Of a stretch of 64,000 nt of DNA, positions 12,001 through 17,017 are shown piece by piece. The stretch is from Candidatus Hadarchaeales archaeon. GTDB lineage: Archaea; Hadarchaeota; Hadarchaeia; Hadarchaeales; WYZ-LMO6. The stretch covers positions 124,001-188,000 of the forward strand of contig JAVYML010000001.1 in the NCBI GenBank assembly GCA_038736355.1. The letters are read 5' to 3'. Within the stretch, counting starts at the first letter, position 1, and each line of letters begins with the position of its first letter. Made by a program: the position numbers and the translations under genes. The notes under the pieces were generated by a model, which saw nothing but the letters and a program-made list of their open reading frames with translations, did no database searches and was not told the DNA's origin.

Positions 12001-12978
12001 CTGTCCCCTCATCAAGAGCTCGATATACCTGACGGGGAGGTTTTCGAACCTCGCCAGCGCTCTTCTGTTCGCCCGGCCAAAGTTGGCCCTGGCCCTCCCT
12101 GAAACCCAACGGGCCCACCTCTCCCAGTTCTCCGTCCCAGCCTCCCATTCCTCCAGGGTAACCCAGCCCGAAGGGAGGTTCTCCCGTTGGAAATCCTCCC
12201 CCACGCTCCAAGAGTCTAGAGGGTAGAAGGACCCGCCTGCCTGGTGGAGATTCTCCCCCACACTCCAAGAGTCAAGAAGAGAGAAAGACTCGCCCACCCC
12301 CCCACCGTCCTCTCCTAACTCCTCCCATCCCTGGGGAGGCTTGGCCCTGAGCCCGATTCCCCAAGCCTTCGGACCGGTCTCCCCGCTCAACCCGGGGTCC
12401 TCGCTCGCCAGGAACACCCTGACCTGCAGGTACCTGAAGGGCGGGAGGAAGGAAAGATCGGCGGGGGGTGAGGTGAAGAGGGTGCCGGAAGTACCGTCGG
12501 GACCCATCCACTCGCTCCAGCCCTCCCCGTCGGTGCTCACCCTCACCTGCACGCCCACCCAAGAGTGAAGGACCTGTGGCTCCAAGCCCGCAACATCTTC
12601 CCTTGACGGTTGGTGACCTCCCGTATCCTCCCCAAGCAGGTTTTCTGGAGCCCCTTCCAGCTCCGGCTCCACCCACCCCTCACCCGTCTGAACTACCAGG
12701 GAAGGCTCTTCCCTCTCCCACCACAGCTCCCATCCACCTTCCCCGAGCTCGATGATCTCAGAGACGAAGGAACCCCGTGTGTAACCCGGAAGGAGCCTGA
12801 TGATCCCTCCCGCGTTCTCCGTGTTCTCGAACAGCGGGTAGGATGGAGGGGCCTCCTCCTGGGCCCCCACCGGAACGGGGGGAACCTGCGAGGAGAGGAG
12901 GAGGAGAGAAAGGAGGAGGGAAAAGGCCCTCCTGAGCCCGAGGGAAAGGCAGGTGAGGCGAGAGGGACCTTTCTTCAC
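1..12978 (-). CDS. Giant secreted surface protein with 124 Trp-rich 16-residue repeats (3' end outside window)
   Basis: One minus-strand frame stays open from a GTG at 12978 to the window edge (4326 codons, no stop). The start follows a GGGAGGA-type ribosome site and an in-frame TGA. Residues 1-40 form a signal peptide with a Leu-rich core ending near VGAQ. A Trp/Glu-rich stretch follows, then a PGF-pre-PGF-like domain (about 345-445). Next come five ~170-residue beta repeats (about 480-1320), a LamG-like segment and two FN3-like domains (about 1430-1625). After that, four blocks of a 16-residue Trp repeat (residues 1626-2059, 2157-2508, 2697-3305, 3596-4187) alternate with one, two, three and at least two FN3-like domains (motif YYWRVWAVN, SPENN). 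I infer an exported adhesin or envelope protein. The repeat class is unrecognised, and the C-terminal anchor lies outside the window. The gene begins 4 bp after an upstream wHTH gene, so the two are probably co-transcribed. Confidence 0.93.
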   Translation of the reverse strand, partial: MKKGPSRLTCLSLGLRRAFSLLLSLLLLSSQVPPVPVGAQEEAPPSYPLFENTENAGGIIRLLPGYTRGSFVSEIIELGEGGWELWWEREEPSLVVQTGEGWVEPELEGAPENLLGEDTGGHQPSREDVAGLEPQVLHSWVGVQVRVSTDGEGWSEWMGPDGTSGTLFTSPPADLSFLPPFRYLQVRVFLASEDPGLSGETGPKAWGIGLRAKPPQGWEELGEDGGGVGESFSLLDSWSVGENLHQAGGSFYPLDSWSVGEDFQRENLPSGWVTLEEWEAGTENWERWARWVSGRARANFGRANRRALARFENLPVRYIELLMRGQARDFEVTAEALDSLPQGVPPANLVGSGEEAVYVGKVQVYSYLDLSTSLQRELLEEAWIGFSVPKSWLEGRGSGRLALWHYGERGWEELSTWKEGEDGASLHFRARSSGFSVYAIVYVKGETIYEGGTSGLSGAQSDDGVYENLYESDSGTPGVENSYLLTIGPVSGTATANDVFASFFNPVGSGRTAVIGRIVIMVNAVGTASRVDFTLRRITNVTGGGTVIQASSVPKKDSRAPDTAMSIRYGPGISVTWAGTADSRLMSVVSPATAGTHQGHQEVVFQQENLVLREGEGIALYQEAAGNTNHRIYLLVEWKEVPTAPTPLGGYILTFPRRSGTNWAAGYVHYSFYNPSTSGRTAIIRRVRISIDCDGAAVYTSNFALRRFTGAPTAGTAIAAANVPKKHTGSTDTAMDLRYNLGTAPGFTWSGTADSRLMLVISPGAADHQYAKKELIFEPNEPIILQPGEGVALYNEAASDSNHLILATVEWDEKTSTPSSQGEYLLAFPRVELTTAPGANYVYYSFYNPSGSGRTAVVKRIGVRIIADAAALYIPFTVRRFTGAPTAGTAIAAANVPKKHTGSPDTAMDIRHTLGTVPGFTWSGTADSRLLSVVTPGAAGQYVNREIVFGGDDEKLILQPGEGIAFYSEAAGDIDHHFSAYIEWAEVSTAPSPKGEYLLSIGPINGSTTMPYIYASILNPAGSGKYAIVKRIEARVSAAGAATYIPMSVRRITAASGGTQIAAANVPKKHTGSPDTAMDIRRTGPTVTFAGATESRILGITSEGAVGQQHGWQSLVFVPNEPLVLKPGEGIAFYQESGTGNANHRVILLVEWGETTTAPSAERDYVLSIGPVTGTATAGDNFASFFNPADSNNVAVIKKMMVMVVATTTATYVPITVQRISSATGATSIPPDYVPRKHTDAPAPALVARYGNATVTPVGEATSRLVSVTSPGATGAALTPQITGVRLLTFEITGPLLLLPGEGIVLYQEGAGSTAHVHRLFAEWREIPKAYRVDVRHDITGIPSGTGHILEIKYYTAGDSEPISLYLYNFSTGQWDNLGNLQVGGSAGSPLFFSYNLTGTSYLSGGNVYARYIQRDNDSIQTSLMVDFCRVVVYGPGRPQLVSPKNNENLNDNTPTFAWTASDNHTGYRLVISPYSNFSENIYDNSNIPPALTSLEIENQLPDNVYYWKVAATGAGYENWSDNVWKFTVDTHPPTAPPLVSPENNTYLDLSEAQVELKWNPSTDALTGVDNYRIYVDEGLVGEVDNTVTSYSHTFSLGEHTWRVGAVDYAGNENSSPSRVLRICTWRVLDSWTENLSTSPSDWFWLESWLGGVSSPVVGWSFLDSWSCVLPTKISWAELETWTEVLEGGASWRSLETWTGAGVVQVGWQTMEVWSETLRAPVNWWTADEWMGAMSVSVSWWTLEVWESALHFQASWRSIEEWAVRVEGRGSWASLEQWTEVLGTTAAWQMQESWASTVGAPSSWLPVEEWTGKVSAPAHWRALENWSVELLAQAGWRALESWSGVVWTAISWQTLDAWTTELQTRASWQPVDAWSVVTEGGVSWQPLEVWTWTVEGRVAWQPLDAWMQGILTGAFWQVLDTWAGSLQIAVAWYMVEGWVDSVGSPVSWQHLEAWTSTVQSLGAWRSLETFTGEILTFVSWRELDSCAGGVGTTASWQILEGWVENIQPTTLWVMAESWTIVVRAAGSWQIVEGWSEAVQTVAVWLFLESWTESIQTQLLPGSPRLCRPENNSIFPAYEDVTFEWENGANAENHRIEVDNDEDWTNGCVDNVWVVGENSWVKAGGYAPGTYYWRVWAVNSAGENVSENVWYFTVVSVWRELEGWMGELQTTAVWSAVDTWTGEALTTAGWRAVESWDGSAWTAGAWEELDTCTGGAGTVALWRTVESWTVSARAQASWQPTDSWMCAVSTQASWQKLEAWTVEVSPPVAWTRLDSWMGAVQTQAEWMELESWTCVVLARASWWILEDWADTLQTPASWRLIETWAGSVQAQAGWQYLETWMGMLETQALWLFLDSLAGEIGGPAQWLALDVFTVEVTVSVQWSWVDSWTWAVRVQVEWCPLDSWTEQIVATAWWWVVETFTTLLGTSASWREIDSYWATVQVLVLWREVEAWTETAQAQVLWRVQEVWEAILWAPSGWYSLEDKLAVLGSTAGWRVVEGWEEKLGCMPSSPALLLPENNAFTTPTPTFQWDNTSPLENFRLEVDNDEDFSSPLDNLVFPATTRSWTKPSPGYTPAIYYWRVWALNAFGENCSVVRTFTVVTGPPGAPSLLSPAEGENVPLEVTFTWIRGSTADNHRIEIDNDSDFSSPVENVWRSPPDDNWYSTVFQDYGTYYWRVWAVNAAGENVSETRTVNVVAVWRELEGWEVGASTLPSGWITLDSRMSEFQASAWWRELEQWTEGVGMVVGWFVLEEFSGEMGTLVEWRWLDSWLVGGTSAPVWREVDLWVSSIGATAEWRVVETWAGLAGSPAVWSPLEGWGVGLGSVAEWRGVEEWACSLVPRVEWRILDSVSASVLVPVGWWSLEEWSGEARTSAGWQALDGWAEEVRTAARWESLESLAAVVGGPASWSPAEVWVCTLQSPAGWSAADSWSGTVEARALWRATEGWSTTLEAVAGWELMEAWVTELRTSVLWSALEGWEEGVSTLAGWSALEGWWWTVQSPASWVALETWMCVFPSPASWVAVETWEDSAHSPAGWWVLDTLTVALQALGSWQPLDTLAGALETVASWFMMESWSLLTGAGAGWEEVEGWAGEVQSSATWSLLEGWSGVLQAQAQWWEIEVWEGCVVTLTSWSQVEGWMAGSQAPAFWSVQESWTVTTAAPSFWEEVERWTLVAEARASWCQMEGWTGGVQTSAGWRELDSRTGGVLTAASWRTIEAWTLTLQTYASWWCVETWVGTVSARALWRAAETWTVMLTASALWRPLETWSLSPSSPARWGLLEGWMGTGSAVVLWTQLEAWTFVLSAPLLAPILLSPPSGTNTRDTTPTLSWENLQPADNFELQVDNEPTFSEPIIYWKRGLTVTSHELENGLQDNLYYWRVRLFRGGENSPWSEVWTFRVDTLPPVPPVLASPPDGVNENDSTPQLSWFPPPENSYPLTYKLQISTSPDFLPGEMVVEVWLSENSWCSYLPDNLYYWRVAARDNAGNWGSFSSPRSFRVDTVPPAVPENLSPENGATVGKVVEFSWSRVQENSLPVLYEVQVAQTEDFQVGLQSSGWITENSWHLPLEEGVWYWRIRSRDNAGNCSGWSDTRWFLVSPGWVELEGWSGTFHAAVAWRLADSWTGEVGMVVGWQPVEGWVTSARAPVEWTVVESWTVTLPAPAGWRSLDSLSGDVPAPATWHLMEEWSAESSAPATWQPVEGWMETLLSSVWWQGLESWMLAVETMAGWLPAESWIGGLVAPATWRPVEGWSGAVLAPSSWVQAESWWEGILAQASWWQADSWTGMLFSPVFWQLLDSWSGTASSVAGWQPIDSLSGRALAPAGWWQAESWTGIFSSPAEWSHLETWTCESETAVAWSSLDSWTDSVEARAWWLGVDSWTGAIGAAASWQPVEGWTGALSAPVSWQSLEGWSSGLETRVSWHQLDSWTGMLQGPASWILLEALTETLSAPAFWQPLASLTETLSAPAGWCPADSWTEVITAPASWQPVEGWTGGLETPVGWHQLEVWTEELQAQASWQPVEDWSCSAQAPSGWRQVEAWTGAVSALASWSWLDSWTGTVQAGASWWAVEEWMNALETRAGWEEVEGWAGGILTSASWSTADSWTATCATSVLWREVEDWLAILQAAAGWGGIESWTCSVGAGASWSELEGWQILLEGVGGWRKVEEWTGWSTAPARWSLLDSRQGRVITLGAPVLLSPENDAWLNDNTPTLDWSDVEGAEVYRLWVDEDENFGSPFEEVVQASQYTFVTELENGTYYWKVRAEAGGENSPWSEVWQFTVGYDVTPPTEPIPVHPENGALLEEPDGRPTFRWFTSQDGESDRVTYRLEVHRD
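418..2193 (-). repeat. Trp-repeat block D: 37 tandem 48-bp units
   Basis: Thirty-seven consecutive in-frame units of exactly 48 bp encode a 16-residue motif W-x-x-[VL]-[ED]-x-W-[TS]-x-x-[VL]-x-[AT]-x-[AV]-[SG]. The first Trp codon is at 2193 and the last unit starts at 465. The distance between them, 1728 bp, is exactly 36 units, so there is no phase slip. Some neighbours are recent copies: a 20-bp stretch at 1101-1120 recurs at 1149-1168, offset by exactly 48 bp. FN3-like domains flank the block. Confidence 0.95.
3064..4890 (-). repeat. Trp-repeat block C: 38 tandem units
   Basis: Thirty-eight units of the same 16-residue motif run from the Trp codon at 4890 to 3064. One unit, the first, has 17 residues, so the total is 38x48+3 bp. 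Position 7 is Trp in most units and occasionally Phe, Leu, Val or Arg. Two FN3-like domains precede the block and three follow it. Confidence 0.94.
5455..6510 (-). repeat. Trp-repeat block B: 22 tandem 48-bp units
   Basis: Twenty-two exact 48-bp units encode the W(x2)[VL][ED]xW motif, from 6510 to 5455 (1056 bp = 22x48). The block begins directly after an FN3-like strand ending FTVVSV, as in block C where the preceding strand ends VNVVAV. The repeat array therefore takes off at the same structural position of the FN3-like domain. Confidence 0.94.
6802..8103 (-). repeat. Trp-repeat block A: 27 tandem units
   Basis: Twenty-seven units run from the Trp codon at 8103 to 6802. The first two units are 17 residues long, and the total of 1302 bp equals 27x48+6. 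This block is the closest to the N-terminus and has the most varied residues at positions 8-16. The Trp at position 1 is retained in every unit. Confidence 0.94.
9000..11540 (-). repeat. Five ~170-residue direct repeats within the giant protein
   Basis: Five successive domains share [DE]Y(L)LSIGP at the start, FYNPSGSG, VPKKHTGSPDTAM in the middle, PGEGIAFYQEA and a closing VEW. They start near 11537, 11040, 10515, 9995 and 9492. Some DNA is nearly identical: 9738-9798 matches 10258-10318 with one difference over 61 bp, and 10289-10338 matches 10811-10860. This shows recent internal duplication. The fold is probably a beta-sandwich. I do not recognise a named family. Confidence 0.88.
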
Positions 12979-12982
12979 CCTC

Positions 12983-13288
12983 TCACTCCTCCCGGCGGTC
13001 CCTCAGGTGGGGGAAGGCCAGCAGGAAGAGGAGCAGGGCCAGTCCCCCTTCCCATTCGCTCACGAGGGAGAACTCAGGGGGAGAAGGACCGGAGAAACGG
13101 CAGCTCTTGGCCGGTCTTCCCCTTTTTCCCCTCCTTTCCTCCCTCACCTCCACCCATCCGAGGACTAAAAGGCGCTTCACCAACCTAGAAACCTTCCAAG
13201 AGGGAAGTCCCAGCTTCGAAGAAAGTTCAGAAAGAGATACCCAGCCCTCCTCCTCCCCAATCCCGCTTCCTTCTCCCAAGGTGCGCAC
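12983..13288 (-). CDS. Small winged-helix regulator with C-terminal membrane segment
   Basis: This 101-residue protein has a winged helix-turn-helix at about residues 16-55 (VSLSELSSKLGLPSWKVSR), a basic wing (REERRGKRGRPAK) and a hydrophobic C-terminal stretch (GGLALLLFLLAFP) that could tether it to the membrane. It ends 4 bp before the GTG of the giant surface protein gene, so it is the first gene of that transcription unit and probably regulates it. Three copies of an inverted repeat lie upstream, between it and a divergent wHTH gene. The ligand and target are unknown. Confidence 0.72.
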   Translation of the reverse strand: MRTLGEGSGIGEEEGWVSLSELSSKLGLPSWKVSRLVKRLLVLGWVEVREERRGKRGRPAKSCRFSGPSPPEFSLVSEWEGGLALLLFLLAFPHLRDRREE

Positions 13289-13353
13289 CTTTCGGGATTT
13301 TTCTGCACCTTTTCCTCGAGAAATCGCTAAAAGAAGGAAGAAGGGGGCAATCT

Positions 13354-13501
13354 TTTCGTCTTTTTACGAAAGGTTAAAGAGGACGGATCCCTTTATCTTA
13401 GACTTAAGCCTTTTCGCTTTTTTGCGAAACCTTTTTATAAAGGATCCCCCAGAGGAAGAGAAATTCTCCCAGTCCTTCCCCCCTTACGCTCTTTTGCGAA
13501 A
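13354..13501. promoter_or_regulatory. Three-copy operator TTTCG[CT]-N6-[AG]CGAAA with TATA box
   Basis: Inverted repeats lie at 13354-13371, 13412-13429 and 13484-13501 (the third has one mismatch, TTACGC). All have 6-bp arms and 6-bp T-rich spacers. A TATA-like CTTTTTATAAAGG lies at 13431-13443, between copies two and three. The cluster sits in the 245-bp divergent intergenic region between two winged-helix genes, which suggests autoregulation by one or both. Confidence 0.68.
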
Positions 13502-13533
13502 CCCTTTTTCCTTCCCTTTTCTTTTCTTGAAGA

Positions 13534-14202
13534 TTGAGGAAGGCGGAGTGGGTTCTTAGAGAAATCCTCTACAGGGTCTACGAGGAGAACGAGTTCTTCA
13601 TGAGCCAAAAGAGCCTGGCCGAGACCTGTGGGGTCTCACTGGATACCGTGAACAAGGTAGTGGGAAGGCTGGAGGCTTTCAGGAGCCTGGAAAAGAAGCC
13701 CTTCGGATTCAGGGTGGTAGAACCCAAGAAGATCCTCCTCTACTGGGCCGCGACCAGGGACCTGAGGAGGGAAATTCTTTATTCCACCTACTCCCCCCAC
13801 TCCCCCGCAGAAATAGAGGAAGCCCTGCCAGAAAACTCCCTCCTCACGGCCTTTTCTGGGTGCAAGAGGAGGTTGGGATGCGCTGAGGACTATGAGGAGG
13901 TTTACGTGTACTGCCACCCCGAGCCCGTCAGAAAAAAGTTTGGGGAGAGAACCCATCTTCCCCCCAACCTCTTCGTGCTGCGGGGAGACCCGCACCTCTA
14001 CAGGAGGAGCAGGGAAGGTGTTCCCTCCTTGGCCCAGATCTATGTGGACCTCTGGCAAATCGGGGGAACCCATGCCAACCGGCATTTGATGAAACTGGAG
14101 AGGAAGATGGAACTCAGACCGGTGGAGGTCCTGAAGGAGCTGGCGAGGACGGCTAAGGAAGGGAATAGGGAAAGGGAAACTCCGGAAGTATCCGAAAGAT
14201 GA
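13534..14202 (+). CDS. Winged-helix protein, AbiEi-like
   Basis: This 222-residue protein has a predicted TTG start. The N-terminal HTH at about 25-60 (MSQKSLAETCGVSLDTVNKVVGRL) is followed by a wing. The C-terminal segment PSLAQIYVDLWQIGG near residue 165 resembles the [TS]xxQ-x-YxDL motif of AbiEi-type antitoxin regulators. No AbiEii-type nucleotidyltransferase lies next to it, so a toxin-antitoxin role is not supported. It is divergent from the regulator of the giant surface protein and shares the operator cluster with it. The AbiEi relationship rests on motif memory only. Confidence 0.62.
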   Translation: MRKAEWVLREILYRVYEENEFFMSQKSLAETCGVSLDTVNKVVGRLEAFRSLEKKPFGFRVVEPKKILLYWAATRDLRREILYSTYSPHSPAEIEEALPENSLLTAFSGCKRRLGCAEDYEEVYVYCHPEPVRKKFGERTHLPPNLFVLRGDPHLYRRSREGVPSLAQIYVDLWQIGGTHANRHLMKLERKMELRPVEVLKELARTAKEGNRERETPEVSER

Positions 14203-14209
14203 ATTGGGA

Positions 14210-14968
14210 CTAGGGGGAGATGGTTACACGGTAACTGAAGGTCGAGGGTTTGTGCCTTATCCTTATGTAATCACCCACTTTCAGGACCCCCGCCCTCACA
14301 TACACACTCACATCAAGCGTGAGGGAAACTCCTGTGTTCAAGCGACCTGTTCCAAGAACATAGGGACCCACCGGACCGCTCGCGTTCTCGGCCCTCCATT
14401 CCCAGTCTCCCTCTTCGATAGCATTCTCCGCTGATTGAACGGTGAGAAGGACCTTATTCTCTGGGGTGAGTCTGGCGGTGAAGGACATGTGGGGGAAATA
14501 GACCCCACGAACGGTAGCAGTCATGTTCATTCCCCCTCCCGGCAGAGGAGTGGTGAAGGATTTTATTTCCCCTACAACCTCCTTTCCATCGTACCTCAGG
14601 AGGGCCTGGAACTCGTATGTCTTTCCCGGGGAGAGATTGTTTAGACGGTATCCGCAGCTTAGGCCTGTGAAGTTACGGTTCCACGGAACATAGTTCCAAG
14701 CTCCTCCCACTTCCCTCCATCTGAAACACACATCGACCATTTGATAGTCACCATGATAGATGGTAGCCGTAAGAAGGGCCGAGGTTCCCGTTACTTCAGC
14801 TGCCAATCCCGTCCAAATGGAAGGAGGAACGAGGTTCTCTTCCCCTTCCTTCTTTTCCTCCCTAGAATGGATCCAATAAACACTGCCCAAGACAACCAAA
14901 CCCAAGAAGATTAATATCATCCATTTAGTGCCTTTCTCAGGAGCTTGGGATTGAGGAACCGAAGCCAC
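14210..14968 (-). CDS. Membrane-anchored protein with FN3-like ectodomain
   Basis: This 252-residue protein starts at GTG 14968, 25 bp downstream of a TATA box, so it is probably leaderless. A short cytoplasmic head leads to one transmembrane segment (about 16-33, MILIFLGLVVLGSVYWI). An extracytoplasmic FN3-like domain follows (WTGLAAEVTGTSALLTATI, LSPGKTYEFQALLRYDGKEV, IKSFTT), then a beta-rich C-terminal domain of about 100 residues. No catalytic motif is visible. It is divergent from the Zn-ribbon membrane protein and the signal peptidase cluster, which suggests a surface role. Confidence 0.7.
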   Translation of the reverse strand: MASVPQSQAPEKGTKWMILIFLGLVVLGSVYWIHSREEKKEGEENLVPPSIWTGLAAEVTGTSALLTATIYHGDYQMVDVCFRWREVGGAWNYVPWNRNFTGLSCGYRLNNLSPGKTYEFQALLRYDGKEVVGEIKSFTTPLPGGGMNMTATVRGVYFPHMSFTARLTPENKVLLTVQSAENAIEEGDWEWRAENASGPVGPYVLGTGRLNTGVSLTLDVSVYVRAGVLKVGDYIRIRHKPSTFSYRVTISP

Positions 14969-14986
14969 TGTTAATTTTCCTTTTCC

Positions 14987-15064
14987 CTCTTTAAAAACTT
15001 TTGAATCCTCCTTTTTCTTACATCATAATAATAGTAGTAGCAAGAAAGGAAACTCTTATAAAGG
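14987..15064. promoter_or_regulatory. Divergent TATA boxes for two surface-protein genes
   Basis: The plus-strand box CTTATAAAGG (15055-15064) is centred 25 bp before ATG 15084. The minus-strand box AAGTTTTTAAAGAG (14987-15000) is centred about 25 bp before GTG 14968. Both spacings imply leaderless transcripts. Confidence 0.7.
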
Positions 15065-15083
15065 ACGATGGGAAAACTCGAAA

Positions 15084-15881
15084 ATGATGAGGTGTCCCCG
15101 CTGTGGGTATGAGTGGAAACCCAAAGTCCCCAATCCCAAGGAATGCCCGAGGTGCAAGGTAAGGTTGGATTACAAGCCTCACACCACTCTTCCACAGGGG
15201 GCACCCCAAAAAATAAAGGAGGTGAGGGAAGGAATGGCGAGGAAATTACCCTGGGTGGCGGCTGCGGTGGTCATAGTAGTAGCAGTGGGACTGGGAAGCT
15301 GGCTCTGGCTTCAGCCTGCAGCGGTAACCCCTGGATGGAATGCCATGGTAAACGTTAGCGGACCCCTCAGCGGGCCTATAGCGGTGGGTCTCTTGAGCGG
15401 TCCTTATGGCGACTTTGGTATAGAAAACATCTTCATCATGGTTCACGCCAACCAAAGCCAATGGAAAGGCAAAGCCCCTGAGGAGTGGGGCACGACATAT
15501 GGTTCAGACAGCGATAACTACTACGCGGTAATCAGTCAGAACAATCAGACTGTAAACATACCGTATGAAAGGAGATTCGATATCTTGGTGGTGTACAGAA
15601 TCAGGGGAGATAACGTAGCTTATATGAGGTACGAAAACACCTACGAATACATTACCATTACGGGGACCTTCCCTGCGGAAGAAAACAGGCTAAGAAGTCA
15701 GACGGACTGGGAAACCTCTGATCTCTGGCACACTGAAAATGTTACATACGGGGCAGTAGGAAAAGATTATCCAAGTTCGTGGATGAGGATTTACAACTTC
15801 ATCGACAACCACGGCAACGGCTTCATCTTGCCAGCCGGCGGTTCCATCACCATCAACCTGACCATCTATACCTGGAAGTGA
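15084..15881 (+). CDS. Zinc-ribbon, single-span membrane protein with beta-rich ectodomain
   Basis: This 265-residue protein has an N-terminal zinc ribbon (CPRCGYEW then CPRC, residues 4-24), a basic linker, a transmembrane helix at about 53-72 and a ~190-residue extracytoplasmic domain. The ectodomain (motifs GIENIFIM, AVISQNNQTVNI, FDILVVYRIRGDNVAY) is clearly paralogous to the product of 16361-17014 (GIENIYLM, GVISHSGQTVTI, FDIVVAVRAKADGENLAY). A signal peptidase gene separates the two paralogues, and the arrangement looks like an export and processing unit. The ligand of the ectodomain is unknown. It is transcribed from a leaderless promoter. Confidence 0.75.
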   Translation: MMRCPRCGYEWKPKVPNPKECPRCKVRLDYKPHTTLPQGAPQKIKEVREGMARKLPWVAAAVVIVVAVGLGSWLWLQPAAVTPGWNAMVNVSGPLSGPIAVGLLSGPYGDFGIENIFIMVHANQSQWKGKAPEEWGTTYGSDSDNYYAVISQNNQTVNIPYERRFDILVVYRIRGDNVAYMRYENTYEYITITGTFPAEENRLRSQTDWETSDLWHTENVTYGAVGKDYPSSWMRIYNFIDNHGNGFILPAGGSITINLTIYTWK

Positions 15882-15896
15882 GCTGACCACCGCAAC

Positions 15897-15925
15897 CTTT
15901 TTCTTTTTTCCTTCTTTTTTCTTTC
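15897..15925 (+). terminator. T-rich terminator-like tract
   Basis: A pyrimidine tract with several T runs (TTTTT, TTTTTT, TTTTTT) follows the stop at 15881 and precedes GTG 15927. Archaeal RNA polymerase terminates at such tracts without a hairpin. Termination may be partial, because the next gene has no obvious TATA box of its own. Confidence 0.4.
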
Positions 15926-15926
15926 T

Positions 15927-16337
15927 GTGAGTTACTCCAAGCTGGTAGCCATTTCCATCCTTTTGCTCTTCTCCCTCCTTCTCCTCCTCACCATCCCTCC
16001 CTCCTACCCAAGGGATACGAAAGACTGGAGTGAAGCCTTCCTAGGTCATCGGGCCCTTCTCGATCGGAGGATCTGGCCCCTCACCCTGATGGGAAGCAGC
16101 ATGTATCCCTCCCTTACCGAAAACGACCTCCTCCTCTGCGTGGAGGAGGATCCCGCAAACCTCAGGATAGGGGACATCGTCGTGTACCGGTATGAAGGGA
16201 CCCTAGTGGCCCACCGGATTGTGGGGTTCTGGGAAAACGGGGTGGTCACGAAGGGGGATGCGCCGGAGGCGTGGGAGGAACACAGGGTGGGGTGGGAGGA
16301 CATCCGTGGGAGGGTGATGGGGGTCCTCCCAAGGTAA
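15927..16337 (+). CDS. Signal peptidase I (archaeal/SipW type)
   Basis: This 136-residue protein has a GTG start. An N-terminal transmembrane helix (5-24) is followed by the catalytic serine motif GSSMYPSL (Ser about 57), then GDIVVYR, the catalytic histidine motif VAHRIVG and TKGDA. The Ser-His dyad type is that of archaeal, ER and SipW peptidases. It lies between two paralogous membrane-anchored surface proteins and 0.7 kb before a degenerate copy of itself, so it probably matures a local set of exported proteins rather than acting as the general housekeeping enzyme. Confidence 0.88.
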   Translation: MSYSKLVAISILLLFSLLLLLTIPPSYPRDTKDWSEAFLGHRALLDRRIWPLTLMGSSMYPSLTENDLLLCVEEDPANLRIGDIVVYRYEGTLVAHRIVGFWENGVVTKGDAPEAWEEHRVGWEDIRGRVMGVLPR

Positions 16338-16360
16338 TAATATCTCCATCCGAAAGGGGG

Positions 16361-17014
16361 ATGATGGCCGGGGAGCTGAAGTGGGGAATAGACAAGTATT
16401 GGCGCCTGAAAAGGAGGCTCAAACAACTCTTCCCCTTCCTCGTGGTCCTCGCTCTCGTACCCGTGCTGCTGCTCTTACCCCACTCCTCCTCCCCCCCACC
16501 TCTCGACAACTGGCCCAAAGCAGTGGTGAGGGGACCCACTTTCGCCATAGCTAGTAAAAGATCCACCCAACCCCTCGCCCTTCTCAAAGGGGGGCTTACG
16601 GGAATAGAAAACATTTACCTCATGAAGCATGGAACTTACTATCCAGGCGAGAACCTGGCCGATAATTCTCTGAGGTGGATGGGAGTAATTTCGCACAGTG
16701 GACAAACGGTGACCATAAGGGCTTACGAAGTGTTCGATATCGTGGTGGCTGTGAGGGCCAAAGCCGATGGAGAAAACCTGGCTTACGCCACAAAGGAAAA
16801 CATCAGAGTCTGGCTGGGGGCGAGTGGGGCTTTTACCATACCCTTCAACTACGCCCCCGACTGGAAGGAATACGTATTTTACAGTGAAGGATATGGGACC
16901 CCTCATGGTTACCTCAGGATGAATGTGGTCTGGGACAACGACGGGGAAGGATACCTTCTCTTTCCCGGGCAGGAGCTCTGGATAGACAACCTCATCCTGG
17001 AGCTCTGGGGGTGA
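16361..17014 (+). CDS. Membrane-anchored surface protein, paralogue of 15084-15881
   Basis: The start is ATG 16361 or the adjacent ATG 16364, directly after an AAAGGGGG ribosome site; an earlier in-frame GTG at 16271 would overlap the peptidase gene. The ~217-residue product has a basic head, one transmembrane helix (about 25-45) and an ectodomain homologous to that of the Zn-ribbon protein upstream, but it lacks the zinc ribbon. C-terminal motif: MNVVWDNDGEGYLLFPGQE, matched by MRIYNFIDNHGNGFILPAGG in the paralogue. It is the third gene of the plus-strand cluster, followed after 3 bp by a signal-peptidase-like gene. Function is unknown. Confidence 0.72.
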   Translation: MMAGELKWGIDKYWRLKRRLKQLFPFLVVLALVPVLLLLPHSSSPPPLDNWPKAVVRGPTFAIASKRSTQPLALLKGGLTGIENIYLMKHGTYYPGENLADNSLRWMGVISHSGQTVTIRAYEVFDIVVAVRAKADGENLAYATKENIRVWLGASGAFTIPFNYAPDWKEYVFYSEGYGTPHGYLRMNVVWDNDGEGYLLFPGQELWIDNLILELWG

Positions 17015-17017
17015 GGG

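Noticed and set aside
13534-14202. Type IV toxin-antitoxin system
   Set aside because: The AbiEi-like regulator has no adjacent nucleotidyltransferase toxin gene.
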